64,000 bases of DNA from Pseudoalteromonas lipolytica. GTDB taxonomy: Bacteria > Pseudomonadota > Gammaproteobacteria > Enterobacterales > Alteromonadaceae. The notes beneath the pieces are model-generated. The model was not told where the DNA came from and ran no database searches. It worked only from the letters and a program-made list of their open reading frames with translations. Where the stretch lies: positions 97,887 through 161,886 of the forward strand of contig NZ_LJTC01000001.1 in assembly GCF_001306915.1 (NCBI RefSeq), read 5' to 3'. The translations under genes and the position numbers were made by a program. Positions 28,088-37,620 of the stretch are shown here, piece after piece. Every line of letters starts with the position of its first letter. Within the stretch, counting starts at the first letter, position 1.

Positions 28088-28492
28088 TTAATGATATAAA
28101 TACTTAGTAAATAACACTTCTCGGACAATCTCTTGTCCTGTTTCTTGTTTTAGTAGTGCTTTTAGCTTTTCGGTACAGCGCTTTCTGATTTCTTCGCGGC
28201 CGGTCAGCGATTTAATGTTTTCTTCTGGCTCTTTGGAGAGTATTTCAACAATCGCATCACGCAATAGTGGAGTGTGGTGTTCTACGATTGCGATATCAGA
28301 TAGATCATTGAGCATGAGATCCACCGTAATACGAACATAGCCAAGCTTTTTATTACCTTGGCCTATGTAGTTAGTGATGATGTCAGGCTCAAAACCAAAG
28401 TAGCCAACATTTGATTCAGCGCGTACAGACCAACTTGTTGCAGTAACAAGTAGCATGCTTATCAAGTAAATTGATAACAATGATTTTTTCAT
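28088..28492 (-). CDS. FliL-like periplasmic protein
   Basis: Protein of 134 residues related to the flagellar basal-body protein FliL. The conserved core is LGYVRITVDLMLNDLSDIAIVEHHTPLLRDAIVEILS, followed by the helical end LKALLKQETGQEIVREVLFTKYLYH, close to the usual FliL ending. Unlike canonical FliL, it has a short N-terminus that looks like a cleavable signal peptide (MKKSLLSIYLISMLLVTATSWSVRAES), so it may be released to the periplasm. No flagellar genes are nearby. Such stand-alone FliL-like genes beside ubiC are, to my recollection, common in marine gammaproteobacteria; the function is unproven. Confidence 0.82.
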   Translation of the reverse strand: MKKSLLSIYLISMLLVTATSWSVRAESNVGYFGFEPDIITNYIGQGNKKLGYVRITVDLMLNDLSDIAIVEHHTPLLRDAIVEILSKEPEENIKSLTGREEIRKRCTEKLKALLKQETGQEIVREVLFTKYLYH

Positions 28493-28657
28493 AGTTAAGA
28501 ATATTCCACCCTTTCAATGATTTTTAGTCTATACCCAAATTCACTTAAGATACAGGCTGTTCTGCGTTTTTTAACCCAGCTTGAGATTAAATCATGACTT
28601 TTGCCAAACGTGCAGCAGTGATATCATTTGCACGGTTTTTAAAAATAATGAGTCGTT

Positions 28658-29203
28658 GTGATCACATTCCCAGTTTCATTAGCTGCAAATTGGCAGCCTG
28701 CTTCAGCATTTCCAGATTTGACGCAACAACAGCAAAGTTGGCTGCTTGAGGCTGGGTCTTTAACAGCTAAGCTTAAAAGTCACTGTCAGGCCTTTTCAGT
28801 TAAAGTTTTAAACGAAGCACCTTTTGACCTAACCTGCGAGCAACAAGCGTTACTCAATACCCCTTTAAGTCAGGCATTAAATCGCGAAGTATTACTTCTT
28901 TGCGATGGTAAACCAATGGTTTATGCACAAAGCTGGTTGCCGGCAGATGATACATTAAAAAAGCAGCAGTTACTAAGTATGGGGACAAGGCCGCTGGGCG
29001 ATGTTATTTTTCAAGACCCAAGCTTATCGCGCACGGAGATAGAAGTTGCTGAGTTTTCACAGCAGCACGCTATTCAAGCCTTAACAGCTGAAATAGGCTA
29101 CTCTTCACAAGCATTGTGGGGAAGGCGCAGTGTATTTAGCTTATCTAATGCTCATTTTCTCGTGGCTGAAGTATTCTTACCTGGAGCGTATATCTACCTA
29201 TGA
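28658..29203 (+). CDS. ubiC: Chorismate pyruvate-lyase
   Basis: First committed enzyme of ubiquinone synthesis: chorismate to 4-hydroxybenzoate plus pyruvate. It has 181 residues (E. coli 165). Recognisable parts are the [14 protein letters not shown] region, the [22 protein letters not shown] block with the active-site Arg, [10 protein letters not shown] with Gly and Leu of the product pocket, and [10 protein letters not shown] near the end carrying an Arg; the catalytic Glu is in [11 protein letters not shown]. The start is GTG 28658; no nearby ATG is in frame. The gene overlaps ubiA by four bases. Confidence 0.92.
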   Translation: MITFPVSLAANWQPASAFPDLTQQQQSWLLEAGSLTAKLKSHCQAFSVKVLNEAPFDLTCEQQALLNTPLSQALNREVLLLCDGKPMVYAQSWLPADDTLKKQQLLSMGTRPLGDVIFQDPSLSRTEIEVAEFSQQHAIQALTAEIGYSSQALWGRRSVFSLSNAHFLVAEVFLPGAYIYL

Positions 29204-30078
29204 AGCTAGCTGCACTTAAGGTCGCACATATAGCTTACTATAAGCAATTAATGCGTACCGATAAGCCAATAGGCACTTTATTATTATTGTGGCCTACTTA
29301 CTGGGCGCTATGGCTTGCCGAGCTTGGCACGCCTAGCTTATTAAATTTTGTGGTATTTAGTTTGGGTGTCTTTGTGATGCGCAGTGCCGGCTGTGTAATT
29401 AATGACTTTGCCGATCGTAAAATCGATGGCTCAGTTAAGCGTACAGCTCAGCGACCGCTAGCAGCAGGTTTAGTATCAAGTGGTGAAGCTCTGAGCTTAT
29501 TTGTACTGCTCATTGTGGTGGCGTTTGGTTTAGTGTTAACACTTGGATGGTCAACAATATTATTATCGTTTGGTGCCTTAGCATTGGCGTTTTGTTATCC
29601 ATTTATGAAGCGTTACACCCAGCTGCCGCAAGTTGTACTTGGCGCGGCATTCAGTTGGGCTATTCCAATGGCCTATATGGCATCAATTGGCTCAGTACCA
29701 TTAGAAGCCTGGCTCCTATTTATCGCGAATCTTTTTTGGACTGTGGCTTATGACACCATGTATGCCATGGTTGATAGAGATGATGACTTAAAGATTGGCG
29801 TTAAATCGACAGCAATCTTGTTTGCCAGCTATGACAGACATATCATCTTTTTACTCAATGCCTTATTTATTGCGATTCTTGCTTACATAGGTATGAGTCA
29901 TCAGCTTGGCTTGCCATATTGGCTGGGCTTAGCTGCAGCGGTTGGTTTTTTACTTTATCAACAAACGCTTATTCATAAACGAGAGCGAGAGCCTTGCTTC
30001 AAAGCATTTTTGAATAATCACTATGTGGGGTTAGTGATTTTTATCGGTTTAGCAGCATCCTTGCCACTGTCCTTTTAA
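29200..30078 (+). CDS. ubiA: 4-hydroxybenzoate octaprenyltransferase
   Basis: Integral-membrane prenyltransferase of 292 residues that couples 4-hydroxybenzoate to the polyprenyl tail, the step after UbiC. The two Asp-rich substrate motifs are [10 protein letters not shown] (first) and [20 protein letters not shown] (second), and RPLAAG follows the first. About eight to nine membrane helices are visible. The ATGA overlap with ubiC supports co-translation. Its stop abuts the convergent oxygenase gene with no gap. Confidence 0.96.
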   Translation: MKLAALKVAHIAYYKQLMRTDKPIGTLLLLWPTYWALWLAELGTPSLLNFVVFSLGVFVMRSAGCVINDFADRKIDGSVKRTAQRPLAAGLVSSGEALSLFVLLIVVAFGLVLTLGWSTILLSFGALALAFCYPFMKRYTQLPQVVLGAAFSWAIPMAYMASIGSVPLEAWLLFIANLFWTVAYDTMYAMVDRDDDLKIGVKSTAILFASYDRHIIFLLNALFIAILAYIGMSHQLGLPYWLGLAAAVGFLLYQQTLIHKREREPCFKAFLNNHYVGLVIFIGLAASLPLSF

Positions 30079-30699
30079 TTATCTTGGTGGGTCGATAATA
30101 CCGCTGATTGAGGCATTTTTTCTGAACCAACCCGCAATAGAGTAGCGTACATCGTTTGCGGGTAATACTTCATGCATAAAGCGTTCGCTTTCAAACATCA
30201 CCAATAAGCCCGCTTGAGGTTTAATGACTATTTCAATCTCTTTACTCTTTGGTTTGTAGATCACCAATTCACCGCCAGATTCTGGCGTATTTAAGTAACA
30301 AACCGTTGTAAAAATGCGATTAGAACGGCCTTTGAAGGCATCATAGTGCTTTTTATAAAAGTCACCTTGTTGATACTTTGCATAATGGCATTCATAGTCA
30401 AATAAGCCTAAATAAAAGCCACGGTTTAACTGTGTCTTTATTGCTTCCATGGTCGCCAGATAAGTAATTTGTGCTTGGCTTGAGCTATCAAACCAAAAGG
30501 TTTTATCTTTACGCACAGTTTTATCTATTTGTTGGTCGTTTAATCGGCCAATACCTGCGGTATGAAAATGCGGATTAATGCGATAGCAATCGGCAATTAA
30601 ATCAGCAATTAAGCTTTCATTAATCGCGTTTTCAACAACAGCATAACCAGTACGTTCAATAGCATCTAAGTATGTGTCGGTAATAAGCGGTGCGGTCAT
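30079..30699 (-). CDS. 2-oxoglutarate/Fe(II)-dependent oxygenase family protein
   Basis: Protein of 206 residues with the prolyl-4-hydroxylase-like jelly-roll layout. The iron ligands are His and Asp in FYKKHYDAFKG and the distal His in SERFMHEVLP; the 2-oxoglutarate-binding Arg follows in VRYSIAGWFRKN. The block RIFTTVCYLNTPESGGELVIY is typical of this family. The substrate is unknown, with small-molecule or protein hydroxylation both possible. It abuts ubiA tail to tail. Confidence 0.88.
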   Translation of the reverse strand: MTAPLITDTYLDAIERTGYAVVENAINESLIADLIADCYRINPHFHTAGIGRLNDQQIDKTVRKDKTFWFDSSSQAQITYLATMEAIKTQLNRGFYLGLFDYECHYAKYQQGDFYKKHYDAFKGRSNRIFTTVCYLNTPESGGELVIYKPKSKEIEIVIKPQAGLLVMFESERFMHEVLPANDVRYSIAGWFRKNASISGIIDPPR

Positions 30700-30795
30700 T
30701 CATGTGAACAATCAAAAAAAGGTGCGTAAGTGTATATGAAAAATTGTGTGATGCACGCTTTTTATGCAGTAAAAATGAAGAAATAAAAAAGATTG

Positions 30796-30821
30796 GCTAG
30801 CCTGATTAATTACAGGCTAGC
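30796..30821 (-). terminator. Terminator of the LysR-family gene
   Basis: GCTAGCCTG, loop attaatta, CAGGCTAGC, a perfect nine-pair stem. On the minus strand it is followed within a few bases by TCTTTTTTATTT. It lies 18 bases beyond the LysR stop. Confidence 0.8.
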
Positions 30822-30838
30822 AGTAGATTAAATAGCTT

Positions 30839-31726
30839 CTAACCTTGGCTTGAAAGGGCCGTTTTTTCAATGAGATCGAGTAAGTGGCTAACGTGAGAAT
30901 TCTCATTGATTTGTTGGTTTGTTTGGATTATTAGCTGGTCGTGTGCGATACCTTTATTAGTTTTTAATAATAGTAATTCCGGATCAGATGACACACTATT
31001 AGCATGCTCAATGCTGGCAATCGCGATATGGTTTGATTTTTTCAGACCATCCATAACTTGTTCAATACTGCCTACTTTGATGCTTGATGTCTTATCAAAA
31101 GAATCAATTGCATCGTTTAGCATAGATTGCACTTGTTTTGACTGTGAAAAACAGCTGTACATAGGGTAGTCAGCTAAGTCGCGTTTACTAATGTCACTTT
31201 TATTTGCAAGCGGGTGATTTTTAGCCACGAAAATGATTAGTTGATCAGGTAAATGTATATCGCTGCCAATGCTGTTCATCGCTTGCGAACATACACTGAT
31301 ATCAATTTCACCTAATTGCAGTTTACGTACTAGTTCACTTTGCTCTTGCAGCTGCATCTCGATTTTCACATGAGGGTACTGCGCTAAAAACTGACCGCAA
31401 GAAACAGGCACAACCGTGCTCGCTTTGTTGGTGTAGCCAATAATCAGTTTTTCACTTGCGCAGCCGTTTAATGATTCAAATAAATGCTTCTTGGTTTCTT
31501 CAAGATTGTCGAGAGTTTGTTTTGCATACTCTAGGAAAAGCTCACCTTCTTTGGTTAACTTTACTGAGCGAGTAGAGCGAGTAACTAGCTCATAACCAAT
31601 TTCATCTTCAAGTGTTTGAATACTTCTAGTTAATGCAGAAGTGCTTATTTGAGTTTTCTCTGCAGCTTGGCGGAAATGCCTTAGCACGCCTAATGCTACG
31701 AATTGTTCAAGTTGTTCAAATCTCAC
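30839..31726 (-). CDS. LysR-family transcriptional regulator
   Basis: Transcription factor of 295 residues. The N-terminal winged helix-turn-helix is clear (MRFEQLEQFVALGVLRHF, then AAEKTQISTSALTRSIQTLEDEIG and LVTRSTRSVKLTKEG), followed by a long linker helix and a LysR substrate-binding domain (about 90-290). The effector and target are unknown. The neighbours are not clearly regulated by it; it stands alone between an oxygenase and an HD-GYP gene. An imperfect dyad lies upstream at 31766-31808. Confidence 0.93.
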   Translation of the reverse strand: MRFEQLEQFVALGVLRHFRQAAEKTQISTSALTRSIQTLEDEIGYELVTRSTRSVKLTKEGELFLEYAKQTLDNLEETKKHLFESLNGCASEKLIIGYTNKASTVVPVSCGQFLAQYPHVKIEMQLQEQSELVRKLQLGEIDISVCSQAMNSIGSDIHLPDQLIIFVAKNHPLANKSDISKRDLADYPMYSCFSQSKQVQSMLNDAIDSFDKTSSIKVGSIEQVMDGLKKSNHIAIASIEHANSVSSDPELLLLKTNKGIAHDQLIIQTNQQINENSHVSHLLDLIEKTALSSQG

Positions 31727-31765
31727 TTTAATAGTCCCTTGTTATAAGTAAGCCCTACATCCAGG

Positions 31766-31808
31766 CGGTACAATTTTACATCACGAGAGGCATAGTAAAG
31801 TATTGTAC
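31766..31808. promoter_or_regulatory. Imperfect dyad upstream of the LysR gene
   Basis: GGTACAAT (31766-31773) and ATTGTACC (31801-31808) form a perfect inverted pair 27 bases apart. The symmetry continues inward: TTTAC after the left arm and GTAAA before the right arm. The centre lies about 60 bases upstream of the LysR start, a usual location for an autoregulatory LysR-type site. Operator function is inference. Confidence 0.4.
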
Positions 31809-31845
31809 CCGTATTGGGAAGTACTTGTTTTACAGAAAAGTTACA

Positions 31846-33372
31846 TCAATCAGGATAACGTTCCTTAATTTCTAAGAAAAGCGCTAAATTTTCAAGTAGC
31901 TGATCGACTAAAATTGGATCAAAATGTTTCCCACGTTGCTCTTTTATCAATGAGAGAGCATCATCGAGTGGCCATGCTTTTTTGTAGCATCGGTCACTGC
32001 AAAGTGCGTCAAATACATCTGCAATTGCAGTAATTCGACCAACAATATCGATATTATCACCAATTAGTCCTTGCGGATAACCAGTTCCATCCCATTTTTC
32101 ATGGTGTTGGTAGGAAATTAAGGCCCCACAGTTTAATATTTCGTTTGTTGAGTTTTTTAGTATTTCATAGCCAGTTTCGGCATGAGTTTTCATTATTTCC
32201 CATTCTTCATCAGTGAGTTTACCAGGCTTATTTAGAATCTTGTCTGGAATACTAATTTTACCAATATCATGTAATGGTGAAGCCAGTTTAATGATTTCAC
32301 AGCGGAACGAATCCAAGCCATATAATTTTGCGAGTAACTCACTGTACAAAGCGACACGTTTAACATGTGAGCCAGTTTCCTTTGAGCGCTTTTCGACTGC
32401 TTCGCCAAGAATATACGACAACTCTTTTTGTGACTCTTTGACCATTTCTCTAAGCTTTAAGTTGTCATAAGCAAGTGCGATATTATTGGCGTAAAATTCT
32501 AGCAGTTGATAGTCTGTATTTTGCAGCTTTGAACCTTTATTGACATACAACATAGTTTCAAGGCCTGCTTTTGTTGGAAAGTAGCCAATGTAATCTGTGC
32601 TGTTTTTTAAAGACGATTTTCTTTCATGTGCATCAATAAATAAGTTTTTTACATCCTCAGGAATTTTATTTTTACATGGAGTTGGCTCAACACCTGAAGC
32701 GGCAAGTAATTGAAAGTCATTAGCTGGCGATGATTGCAGGTTAACCGCAGCGGCACAATATATTTCTCTGTCACTTATCCCCATTACGTTAGTAACATGG
32801 TTTAAAATTGTGGAGGCAAACTCTTGCACACTATCACATTTTAGGAAATTGGCTGAGGCATTGATAATTTGTTCGAGGCCATGTTTATGATGATCAATAA
32901 TCTGAATATCACGATGTGAACGTAGCGCTGAATAGAGCAAAGTTTTCATTTTTATCGCGGTGAGCTCAGTTTTATTTTTGTAATCATTGATATCGTAATC
33001 ACGAATGATGGCTTCTTCAGGGGCTTCCCCAGGCTGACCTGTACGCAGTATTAAACGTATATCATGGTTTTCTATTTCATCGCGGATGTATTGAATGAGA
33101 TCGAGGCCTGCGTGGTTTGTTTCCATTACCACATCAACAAGTGCCACTGAAAATGGAGTTCCTTTACCTAAAAGCTCTCTCGCTTCAGCAGCAGAATAGG
33201 CATGATAAAAGCGAAGCGCTTTATTTTCAAAAGTGAACCCAGCTAATACTAGTTTCGTAACTTGATGAATATCTTCTTCATCATCAACAACAAGAATATG
33301 CCAGTATTCAGCCTCTTCCGTACCTACATTATTTTCTTCTAAGGATTCTTCAGAAAATAAAAAATCATCCAC
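31846..33372 (-). CDS. Response regulator with receiver, DUF3369 and HD-GYP domains
   Basis: Protein of 508 residues. The N-terminal receiver (about 20-150) has acidic pocket VVDDEEDIH and the phosphorylatable Asp in VALVDVVME. A DUF3369 sensor-like region (about 165-310) follows. The C-terminal HD-GYP phosphodiesterase (about 325-500) has HD in SPLHDIGKISIPDKIL and the GYP signature in HHEKWDGTGYPQGL, with the usual following IVGRITAIADVFDAL. HD-GYP domains degrade cyclic-di-GMP to GMP, so this is probably a phosphorylation-controlled c-di-GMP phosphodiesterase. No partner kinase is adjacent. Confidence 0.93.
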   Translation of the reverse strand: MDDFLFSEESLEENNVGTEEAEYWHILVVDDEEDIHQVTKLVLAGFTFENKALRFYHAYSAAEARELLGKGTPFSVALVDVVMETNHAGLDLIQYIRDEIENHDIRLILRTGQPGEAPEEAIIRDYDINDYKNKTELTAIKMKTLLYSALRSHRDIQIIDHHKHGLEQIINASANFLKCDSVQEFASTILNHVTNVMGISDREIYCAAAVNLQSSPANDFQLLAASGVEPTPCKNKIPEDVKNLFIDAHERKSSLKNSTDYIGYFPTKAGLETMLYVNKGSKLQNTDYQLLEFYANNIALAYDNLKLREMVKESQKELSYILGEAVEKRSKETGSHVKRVALYSELLAKLYGLDSFRCEIIKLASPLHDIGKISIPDKILNKPGKLTDEEWEIMKTHAETGYEILKNSTNEILNCGALISYQHHEKWDGTGYPQGLIGDNIDIVGRITAIADVFDALCSDRCYKKAWPLDDALSLIKEQRGKHFDPILVDQLLENLALFLEIKERYPD

Positions 33373-33423
33373 AAAAGCACCACTTATTGTTATATCTCAT
33401 ACAATAAGTATAGAGGGTGAATT

Positions 33424-33831
33424 TTACTCTGCCTTATCTGAAAGAGGTTTTTTTTCGATATTTTTCAATTCAATCTCGATTGCATCGCAAGAAATGTGGA
33501 TCTCATACAAAGAGGTGAGAAGCGACAAGGCTAAGCACGCGAGGCTGATGCCAAATAAAATGATTCCAGTAGTATTAAATTCTATAAATAATGCAAACAT
33601 TGATAAGGTACACATTAAAAAAGAGGCAACACCATAAACTTGCATTACGCGAATTAATTTAATGCGTTTTCTTAAATTGGTAATCTGTGCAACAACTAAT
33701 GGGCGGATACTTTCTCCTTCACGTGCATTGAGCTCTCGAATAAGCTGAGCAAGCACCAAAAAACGGTTGGTGTAAGCAAGTAACAGTAAAGAAATTGCTG
33801 GGAATAACAATCCCGGTGTTGTTAAAGTCAT
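33424..33831 (-). CDS. DUF2721 family membrane protein
   Basis: Membrane protein of 135 residues matching the DUF2721 pattern. An N-terminal helix (PGLLFPAISLLLLAYTNRFLVLAQLIREL) is followed by a basic cytoplasmic stretch (NLRKRIKLIRVMQVYG) and two further helices, then a charged C-terminal tail with EIHISCDAIEIELKNIE. The function is unknown. It lies 51 bases upstream of the HD-GYP gene on the same strand and could share its mRNA, but no functional link is shown. Confidence 0.85.
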   Translation of the reverse strand: MTLTTPGLLFPAISLLLLAYTNRFLVLAQLIRELNAREGESIRPLVVAQITNLRKRIKLIRVMQVYGVASFLMCTLSMFALFIEFNTTGIILFGISLACLALSLLTSLYEIHISCDAIEIELKNIEKKPLSDKAE

Positions 33832-33917
33832 GTGGCTACCTTGAAATAAGCATTGCAGCGAAGTTAGTTGCTAGCCTAGTTTAGGATTTAAAGATAGAAA
33901 AGTAAAAGGGAAGTGAT

Positions 33918-34283
33918 TTGCAAAACAGTAATTTAAATCAACCTGCGAAGCAGGACCCATTCACTTGGGTAAAAGTGTTTCAGGCTGAAAATGGCTTAGA
34001 GGCAAACATTATTAAAGGGCTTTTAAAAAGTAAAGGGATCGAATCGCAACTGCAAGGTGAGCTTTTACAAGGGGCGCTTGGGGAGATCCCATTTGAACAA
34101 ACAGGGGTCGATATACTTGTTTACGCATTAAAAGAGCGCCAGGCGCAAGAAATATTGCTAAACTACCGGCAATTAAAACAATCGGCTCCTGACTGGGTAT
34201 GCCCAAAATGTCATGAGCTTAACGGAGCAACATTTGAAATATGTTGGTCTTGTGGGACTGTAAAGAATGACGAAAGCGAATAA
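33918..34283 (+). CDS. DUF2007-type protein with C-terminal zinc ribbon
   Basis: Protein of 121 residues. The first part (about 16-75, FTWVKVFQAENGLEANIIKGLLKSKGIESQL) resembles the DUF2007 putative signal-transducing domain. The last part is a RanBP2/zinc-ribbon-like C-x2-C...C-x2-C motif (WVCPKCHELNGATFEICWSC). The start is TTG 33918, with AAAAGGGAAG about 5 bases upstream; no ATG is available in a sensible place. It overlaps the next gene by 17 bases. Function unknown. Confidence 0.78.
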   Translation: MQNSNLNQPAKQDPFTWVKVFQAENGLEANIIKGLLKSKGIESQLQGELLQGALGEIPFEQTGVDILVYALKERQAQEILLNYRQLKQSAPDWVCPKCHELNGATFEICWSCGTVKNDESE

Positions 34284-34857
34284 TTTTCAACGTATTAGAG
34301 AATTAAACTATTTGCAAAAAGCGGTATTAGGTGGCGCATTACTTGAGCGTATGTTGCCTAATTATAGCTTATTTAGTGAAGCAACAGGGTTCGGTGATGC
34401 CGCGGTTTTTCGTAGCGCATTGAGTGTTTGCTGGGAAAAAATCTTACTGCCAAAAAGTAAAATCAGCCTTGAAAAGCAAATTGAAAAAATTGAACCAAAC
34501 GTGCCAGAGCTTACTGACTTTGACATGTTTGGCACCTATCCCGCAATCGATACAGCGACAGCTTTGCTTGGCATGCTGCACGGTTTGATAGCCAAAGATG
34601 AACAAGAGTTTTTAAATATTAGTAAAATTTCACAGGCTTCAGTGGCTCGTTTCATTGAATATCAACTAACAGTGGATGGTGAAATTGCTGATAACAAAGC
34701 TGTTCGTGAACACCCTTTAATGCAGTATGAAATTGATGTGCTTGCAGAGCTTATTGATTTTGTAGAGCAAATGGGCCGAATTACCTCAGAGAACGTAAAA
34801 GAGCTTAAGCAGCTTGCGGTATCTGACGGTCAAACCAATATTGGTATTGCAATTTAA
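34267..34857 (+). CDS. yjaG: YjaG family protein (DUF416)
   Basis: Protein of 196 residues, identical in length to E. coli YjaG. Shared blocks are LERMLPNYSLFSEATGFGDA (CERMYPNY..., TGFGD in E. coli), DFDMFGTYPAIDTATALLGM and the C-terminal NIGI. It is a conserved cytoplasmic protein of unproven function. It starts at ATG 34267 inside the end of the DUF2007-type gene, indicating translational coupling, and ends at a strong terminator. Confidence 0.9.
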   Translation: MTKANNFQRIRELNYLQKAVLGGALLERMLPNYSLFSEATGFGDAAVFRSALSVCWEKILLPKSKISLEKQIEKIEPNVPELTDFDMFGTYPAIDTATALLGMLHGLIAKDEQEFLNISKISQASVARFIEYQLTVDGEIADNKAVREHPLMQYEIDVLAELIDFVEQMGRITSENVKELKQLAVSDGQTNIGIAI

Positions 34858-34866
34858 TATTCAGTA

Positions 34867-34902
34867 ATGCGTATTTTCACTGTAAAATACGCATTTGTTT
34901 TT
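34867..34902 (+). terminator. Intrinsic terminator between yjaG and tsaD
   Basis: ATGCGTATTTT, loop cactgt, AAAATACGCAT, then TTGTTTTTT. An eleven-pair perfect stem. Confidence 0.9.
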
Positions 34903-34919
34903 TCTTGGCGGAGTAATTG

Positions 34920-35933
34920 ATGCGAATTTTAGGTATTGAATCATCATGTGATGAAACGGGTATTGCCATTTATGATGATGAACAAGGCTTATTAGCACAT
35001 CAACTGTATAGCCAAGTAAAAGTACATGCTGATTATGGCGGTGTGGTTCCTGAGCTTGCTTCACGCGATCACGTACGTAAAACCTTACCTTTGATTGATG
35101 CTGCCTTTGCACAAGCTGGCTGTGGTCCTGAAGACTTAGATGGCATTGCATACACCGCAGGCCCTGGACTTGTTGGTGCACTCCTTGTGGGAACTTCTAT
35201 TGGTCGCTCACTGGCTTATGGTTGGAATATTCCAGCGGTTGCTGTACATCATATGGAAGGTCACCTACTTGCGCCAATGCTTGAAGAGGACAAACCGGAA
35301 TTTCCGTTTATCGCACTACTGGTGTCTGGCGGCCATACTATGATGGTAAAAGTATCTGGCATTGGTGAATACGAAGTGCTGGGAGAGTCAGTTGATGACG
35401 CGGCTGGTGAAGCATTCGATAAAACCGCGAAGTTATTAGGTCTTGATTACCCTGGTGGCCCGCGTTTAGCAAAACTTGCGGAGCAGGGTACGCCTAAGCG
35501 TTTTGTATTTCCACGTCCGATGACTGATAAACCCGGCTTAGATTTTAGTTTTAGTGGTTTAAAAACGGCGGCATCGCTTGCTATTCGTGATAGCGATGAT
35601 GACGAGCAAACCAAAGCTGATATTGCTCATGCATTCCAAACAGCGGTAATTGATACCTTAATCATTAAATGCAAACGTGCATTAAAGCAAACTGGTATCA
35701 AACGTTTAGTGATCGCCGGTGGTGTGAGTGCAAACGTGCAATTGCGTGCGCAACTTGAACGAGTAATGCAAGGCATGAAAGGGCGTGTGTATTACCCGCG
35801 CACAGAGTTTTGTACAGATAACGGTGCAATGATTGCTTACGCTGGTATGCAGCGCTTAAAGGCAGGGCAGTTTGCTAGCCTTGATATGAAAACTAAGCCG
35901 CGCTGGCCTATTGATTCACTCGAAGCGCTTTAA
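34920..35933 (+). CDS. tsaD: tRNA threonylcarbamoyladenosine synthase subunit TsaD
   Basis: ASKHA-fold protein that, with TsaB and TsaE, transfers threonylcarbamoyl to A37 of ANN-decoding tRNAs. It has 337 residues from ATG 34920, the same as E. coli; a TTG three bases earlier is not needed, as GGAG at 34910-34913 suits the ATG. Motifs are [14 protein letters not shown], the metal-binding [20 protein letters not shown], and the C-terminal [13 protein letters not shown]. It is usually upstream of rpsU in gammaproteobacteria; here plsY follows convergently 9 bases downstream. Confidence 0.97.
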   Translation: MRILGIESSCDETGIAIYDDEQGLLAHQLYSQVKVHADYGGVVPELASRDHVRKTLPLIDAAFAQAGCGPEDLDGIAYTAGPGLVGALLVGTSIGRSLAYGWNIPAVAVHHMEGHLLAPMLEEDKPEFPFIALLVSGGHTMMVKVSGIGEYEVLGESVDDAAGEAFDKTAKLLGLDYPGGPRLAKLAEQGTPKRFVFPRPMTDKPGLDFSFSGLKTAASLAIRDSDDDEQTKADIAHAFQTAVIDTLIIKCKRALKQTGIKRLVIAGGVSANVQLRAQLERVMQGMKGRVYYPRTEFCTDNGAMIAYAGMQRLKAGQFASLDMKTKPRWPIDSLEAL

Positions 35934-35942
35934 TTTACATCA

Positions 35943-36545
35943 CTATTCCTGCTCTGGGGCTTTCTTCTTAGCCCCTACTTTAGGTTCTTCCCCAGCCATC
36001 AAGCGAGTAATGTTTGCTCTGTGGCGGAAAATTATCAGTACGGTTAAAAAGGTAACTGGCAGAGTATACAAAGGTTTTATCCACCAAGTATAAATAGGCG
36101 CTAATGAGACCGTAACCAGTGCCGCGAGAGATGAGTAACGCGTGATAGCAACAATTAAAAGCCAAGTTGTAATCAACATCCCCCCTAGCGATAAACCAAT
36201 GGGTAATAACGTGCCAAAAGCGGTCGCGACGGCTTTACCACCTTTAAAGCTAAAAAACAGTGGATACATATGGCCCAAACAAGCAGCTACACCAATTAAA
36301 CCTAACATTAGTGGCTCTATCTTTAAAAAGTAAGCACCCCAAACAGGAATGGTTCCTTTTAAAATATCAAAGACAAGAACTAAAACAGCGGGGACTTTAC
36401 CACCAAGGCGATAAACATTTGTAGCACCCGGGTTATTCGATCCATGACTGCGTGGGTCTGGTAGTTTAAACAGCCGAGATACAAGGATAGCGGAAGAGAC
36501 CGAACCTAGTATGTAAGCCAAAACTAACATTAAAACTTCTAACAC
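35943..36545 (-). CDS. plsY: Acyl-phosphate glycerol-3-phosphate acyltransferase PlsY
   Basis: Inner-membrane enzyme of 200 residues that acylates glycerol-3-phosphate from acyl-phosphate, the first step of phospholipid synthesis. It has five membrane segments and the three PlsY motifs: [16 protein letters not shown] ([17 protein letters not shown]), the [18 protein letters not shown] motif 2, and [17 protein letters not shown] near the C-terminus. The tail after that is Lys-rich (KKKAPEQE). It is divergent from folB and convergent with tsaD. Confidence 0.95.
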   Translation of the reverse strand: MLEVLMLVLAYILGSVSSAILVSRLFKLPDPRSHGSNNPGATNVYRLGGKVPAVLVLVFDILKGTIPVWGAYFLKIEPLMLGLIGVAACLGHMYPLFFSFKGGKAVATAFGTLLPIGLSLGGMLITTWLLIVAITRYSSLAALVTVSLAPIYTWWIKPLYTLPVTFLTVLIIFRHRANITRLMAGEEPKVGAKKKAPEQE

Positions 36546-36772
36546 GCGCTTCCTTATTTTTTAATCTGCACTTTTGGGCTATCATTGGCGGCAAAACCAT
36601 TTGCCACTCTCGTCGAGTCGGATGTAAGCACCCTATGCAATGCATCTATTCGTTATTGTAGGGGTAATTTTTACATATTAAAACAGTATGACAGCTTATA
36701 TAGCGCATTATTAAAATTAATAAGCGTTAAGGCTGAGTATTGTTTTTAATATTTATGTCGCTTGGAGTATCA

Positions 36773-37129
36773 ATGGACAAGGTATATATATCACAACTGC
36801 ACGTAGACACCATCATTGGCGTGTATGATTTTGAAAAAGAAAGTAAACAAAGCCTGTATTTTGATATCGAAATGTTATGTGATATTTCTGCCGCAGCGGC
36901 GACAGATGATATAAATTTGGCTCTTGATTATGCCAAAGTGAGTGAGCGAGTGATTGAGCACACAACGGCTAAACCTGTTGAGTTATTAGAAACTTTAGTT
37001 GAGCAATTAGCTGCCATTATTTTAGTTGAGTTTGCGACCAGCCAAGTCACTATTCGCGTGAGTAAACCAGCCGCAGTGCCACAAGCGCAAACTGTTGGAG
37101 TTGAGATCACCCGATGTAAGGCAAATTAG
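36773..37129 (+). CDS. folB: Dihydroneopterin aldolase
   Basis: Folate-pathway enzyme that converts 7,8-dihydroneopterin to 6-hydroxymethyl-dihydropterin. It has 118 residues from ATG 36773; an upstream in-frame TTG at 36740 is rejected because TTGGAG sits 5 bases before the ATG and MDKVYISQLHVDTIIGVYD is the family N-terminus. Other landmarks are LDYAKVSERV and the active-site Lys in VRVSKPAAVPQAQ-like IRVSKPAAVPQAQTVGVEI. folK, for the next step, begins 2 bases after its stop. Confidence 0.94.
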   Translation: MDKVYISQLHVDTIIGVYDFEKESKQSLYFDIEMLCDISAAAATDDINLALDYAKVSERVIEHTTAKPVELLETLVEQLAAIILVEFATSQVTIRVSKPAAVPQAQTVGVEITRCKAN

Positions 37130-37131
37130 AG

Positions 37132-37620
37132 ATGGCGCAAATTTTTATAAGCCTAGGTTCTAATGTCAATAAAGAGCATTATCTTCGACAGGCGCTTATC
37201 GCGCTGAAAGCTTACTTTCCTGATTTTATTCATTCATCAGTATACGAAAGTGAAGCGGTGGGGTTTGCAGGTAGTAATTTTTATAATTCAGTTGTTGCAG
37301 CAAAAACAGATATGCCATTAGCTAAACTATGTAAACTACTGAAACAAATTGAACTTGATAATGGCCGCACCCGTGAAGATAAAAAGTTTAGCCCGCGGAC
37401 ATTAGATCTCGATTTATTGTTTTATGATGACATTATCTGTGAAACACCTGCGCAATTACCGCGGGATGAAATAACCAAAAATGCGTTTGTATTACAGCCT
37501 CTTGCTGAAATAGCGCCTGATTTTTATCACCCCGTAGCTAAGCTAACTTTGGCTGAGTTATGGAATAATTATAACAACCCCCAACAAAAACTATGGAAGG
37601 TGGAGTTTTCTAACCCATGA
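37132..37620 (+). CDS. folK: 6-hydroxymethyl-7,8-dihydropterin pyrophosphokinase
   Basis: Folate-pathway kinase of 162 residues that transfers pyrophosphate from ATP to the FolB product. The signature is [20 protein letters not shown], with the two Mg-binding Asp residues in DLDLLFYDD. The N-terminus [19 protein letters not shown] and [18 protein letters not shown] are typical. It overlaps uppP by four bases (ATGA). Confidence 0.95.
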   Translation: MAQIFISLGSNVNKEHYLRQALIALKAYFPDFIHSSVYESEAVGFAGSNFYNSVVAAKTDMPLAKLCKLLKQIELDNGRTREDKKFSPRTLDLDLLFYDDIICETPAQLPRDEITKNAFVLQPLAEIAPDFYHPVAKLTLAELWNNYNNPQQKLWKVEFSNP

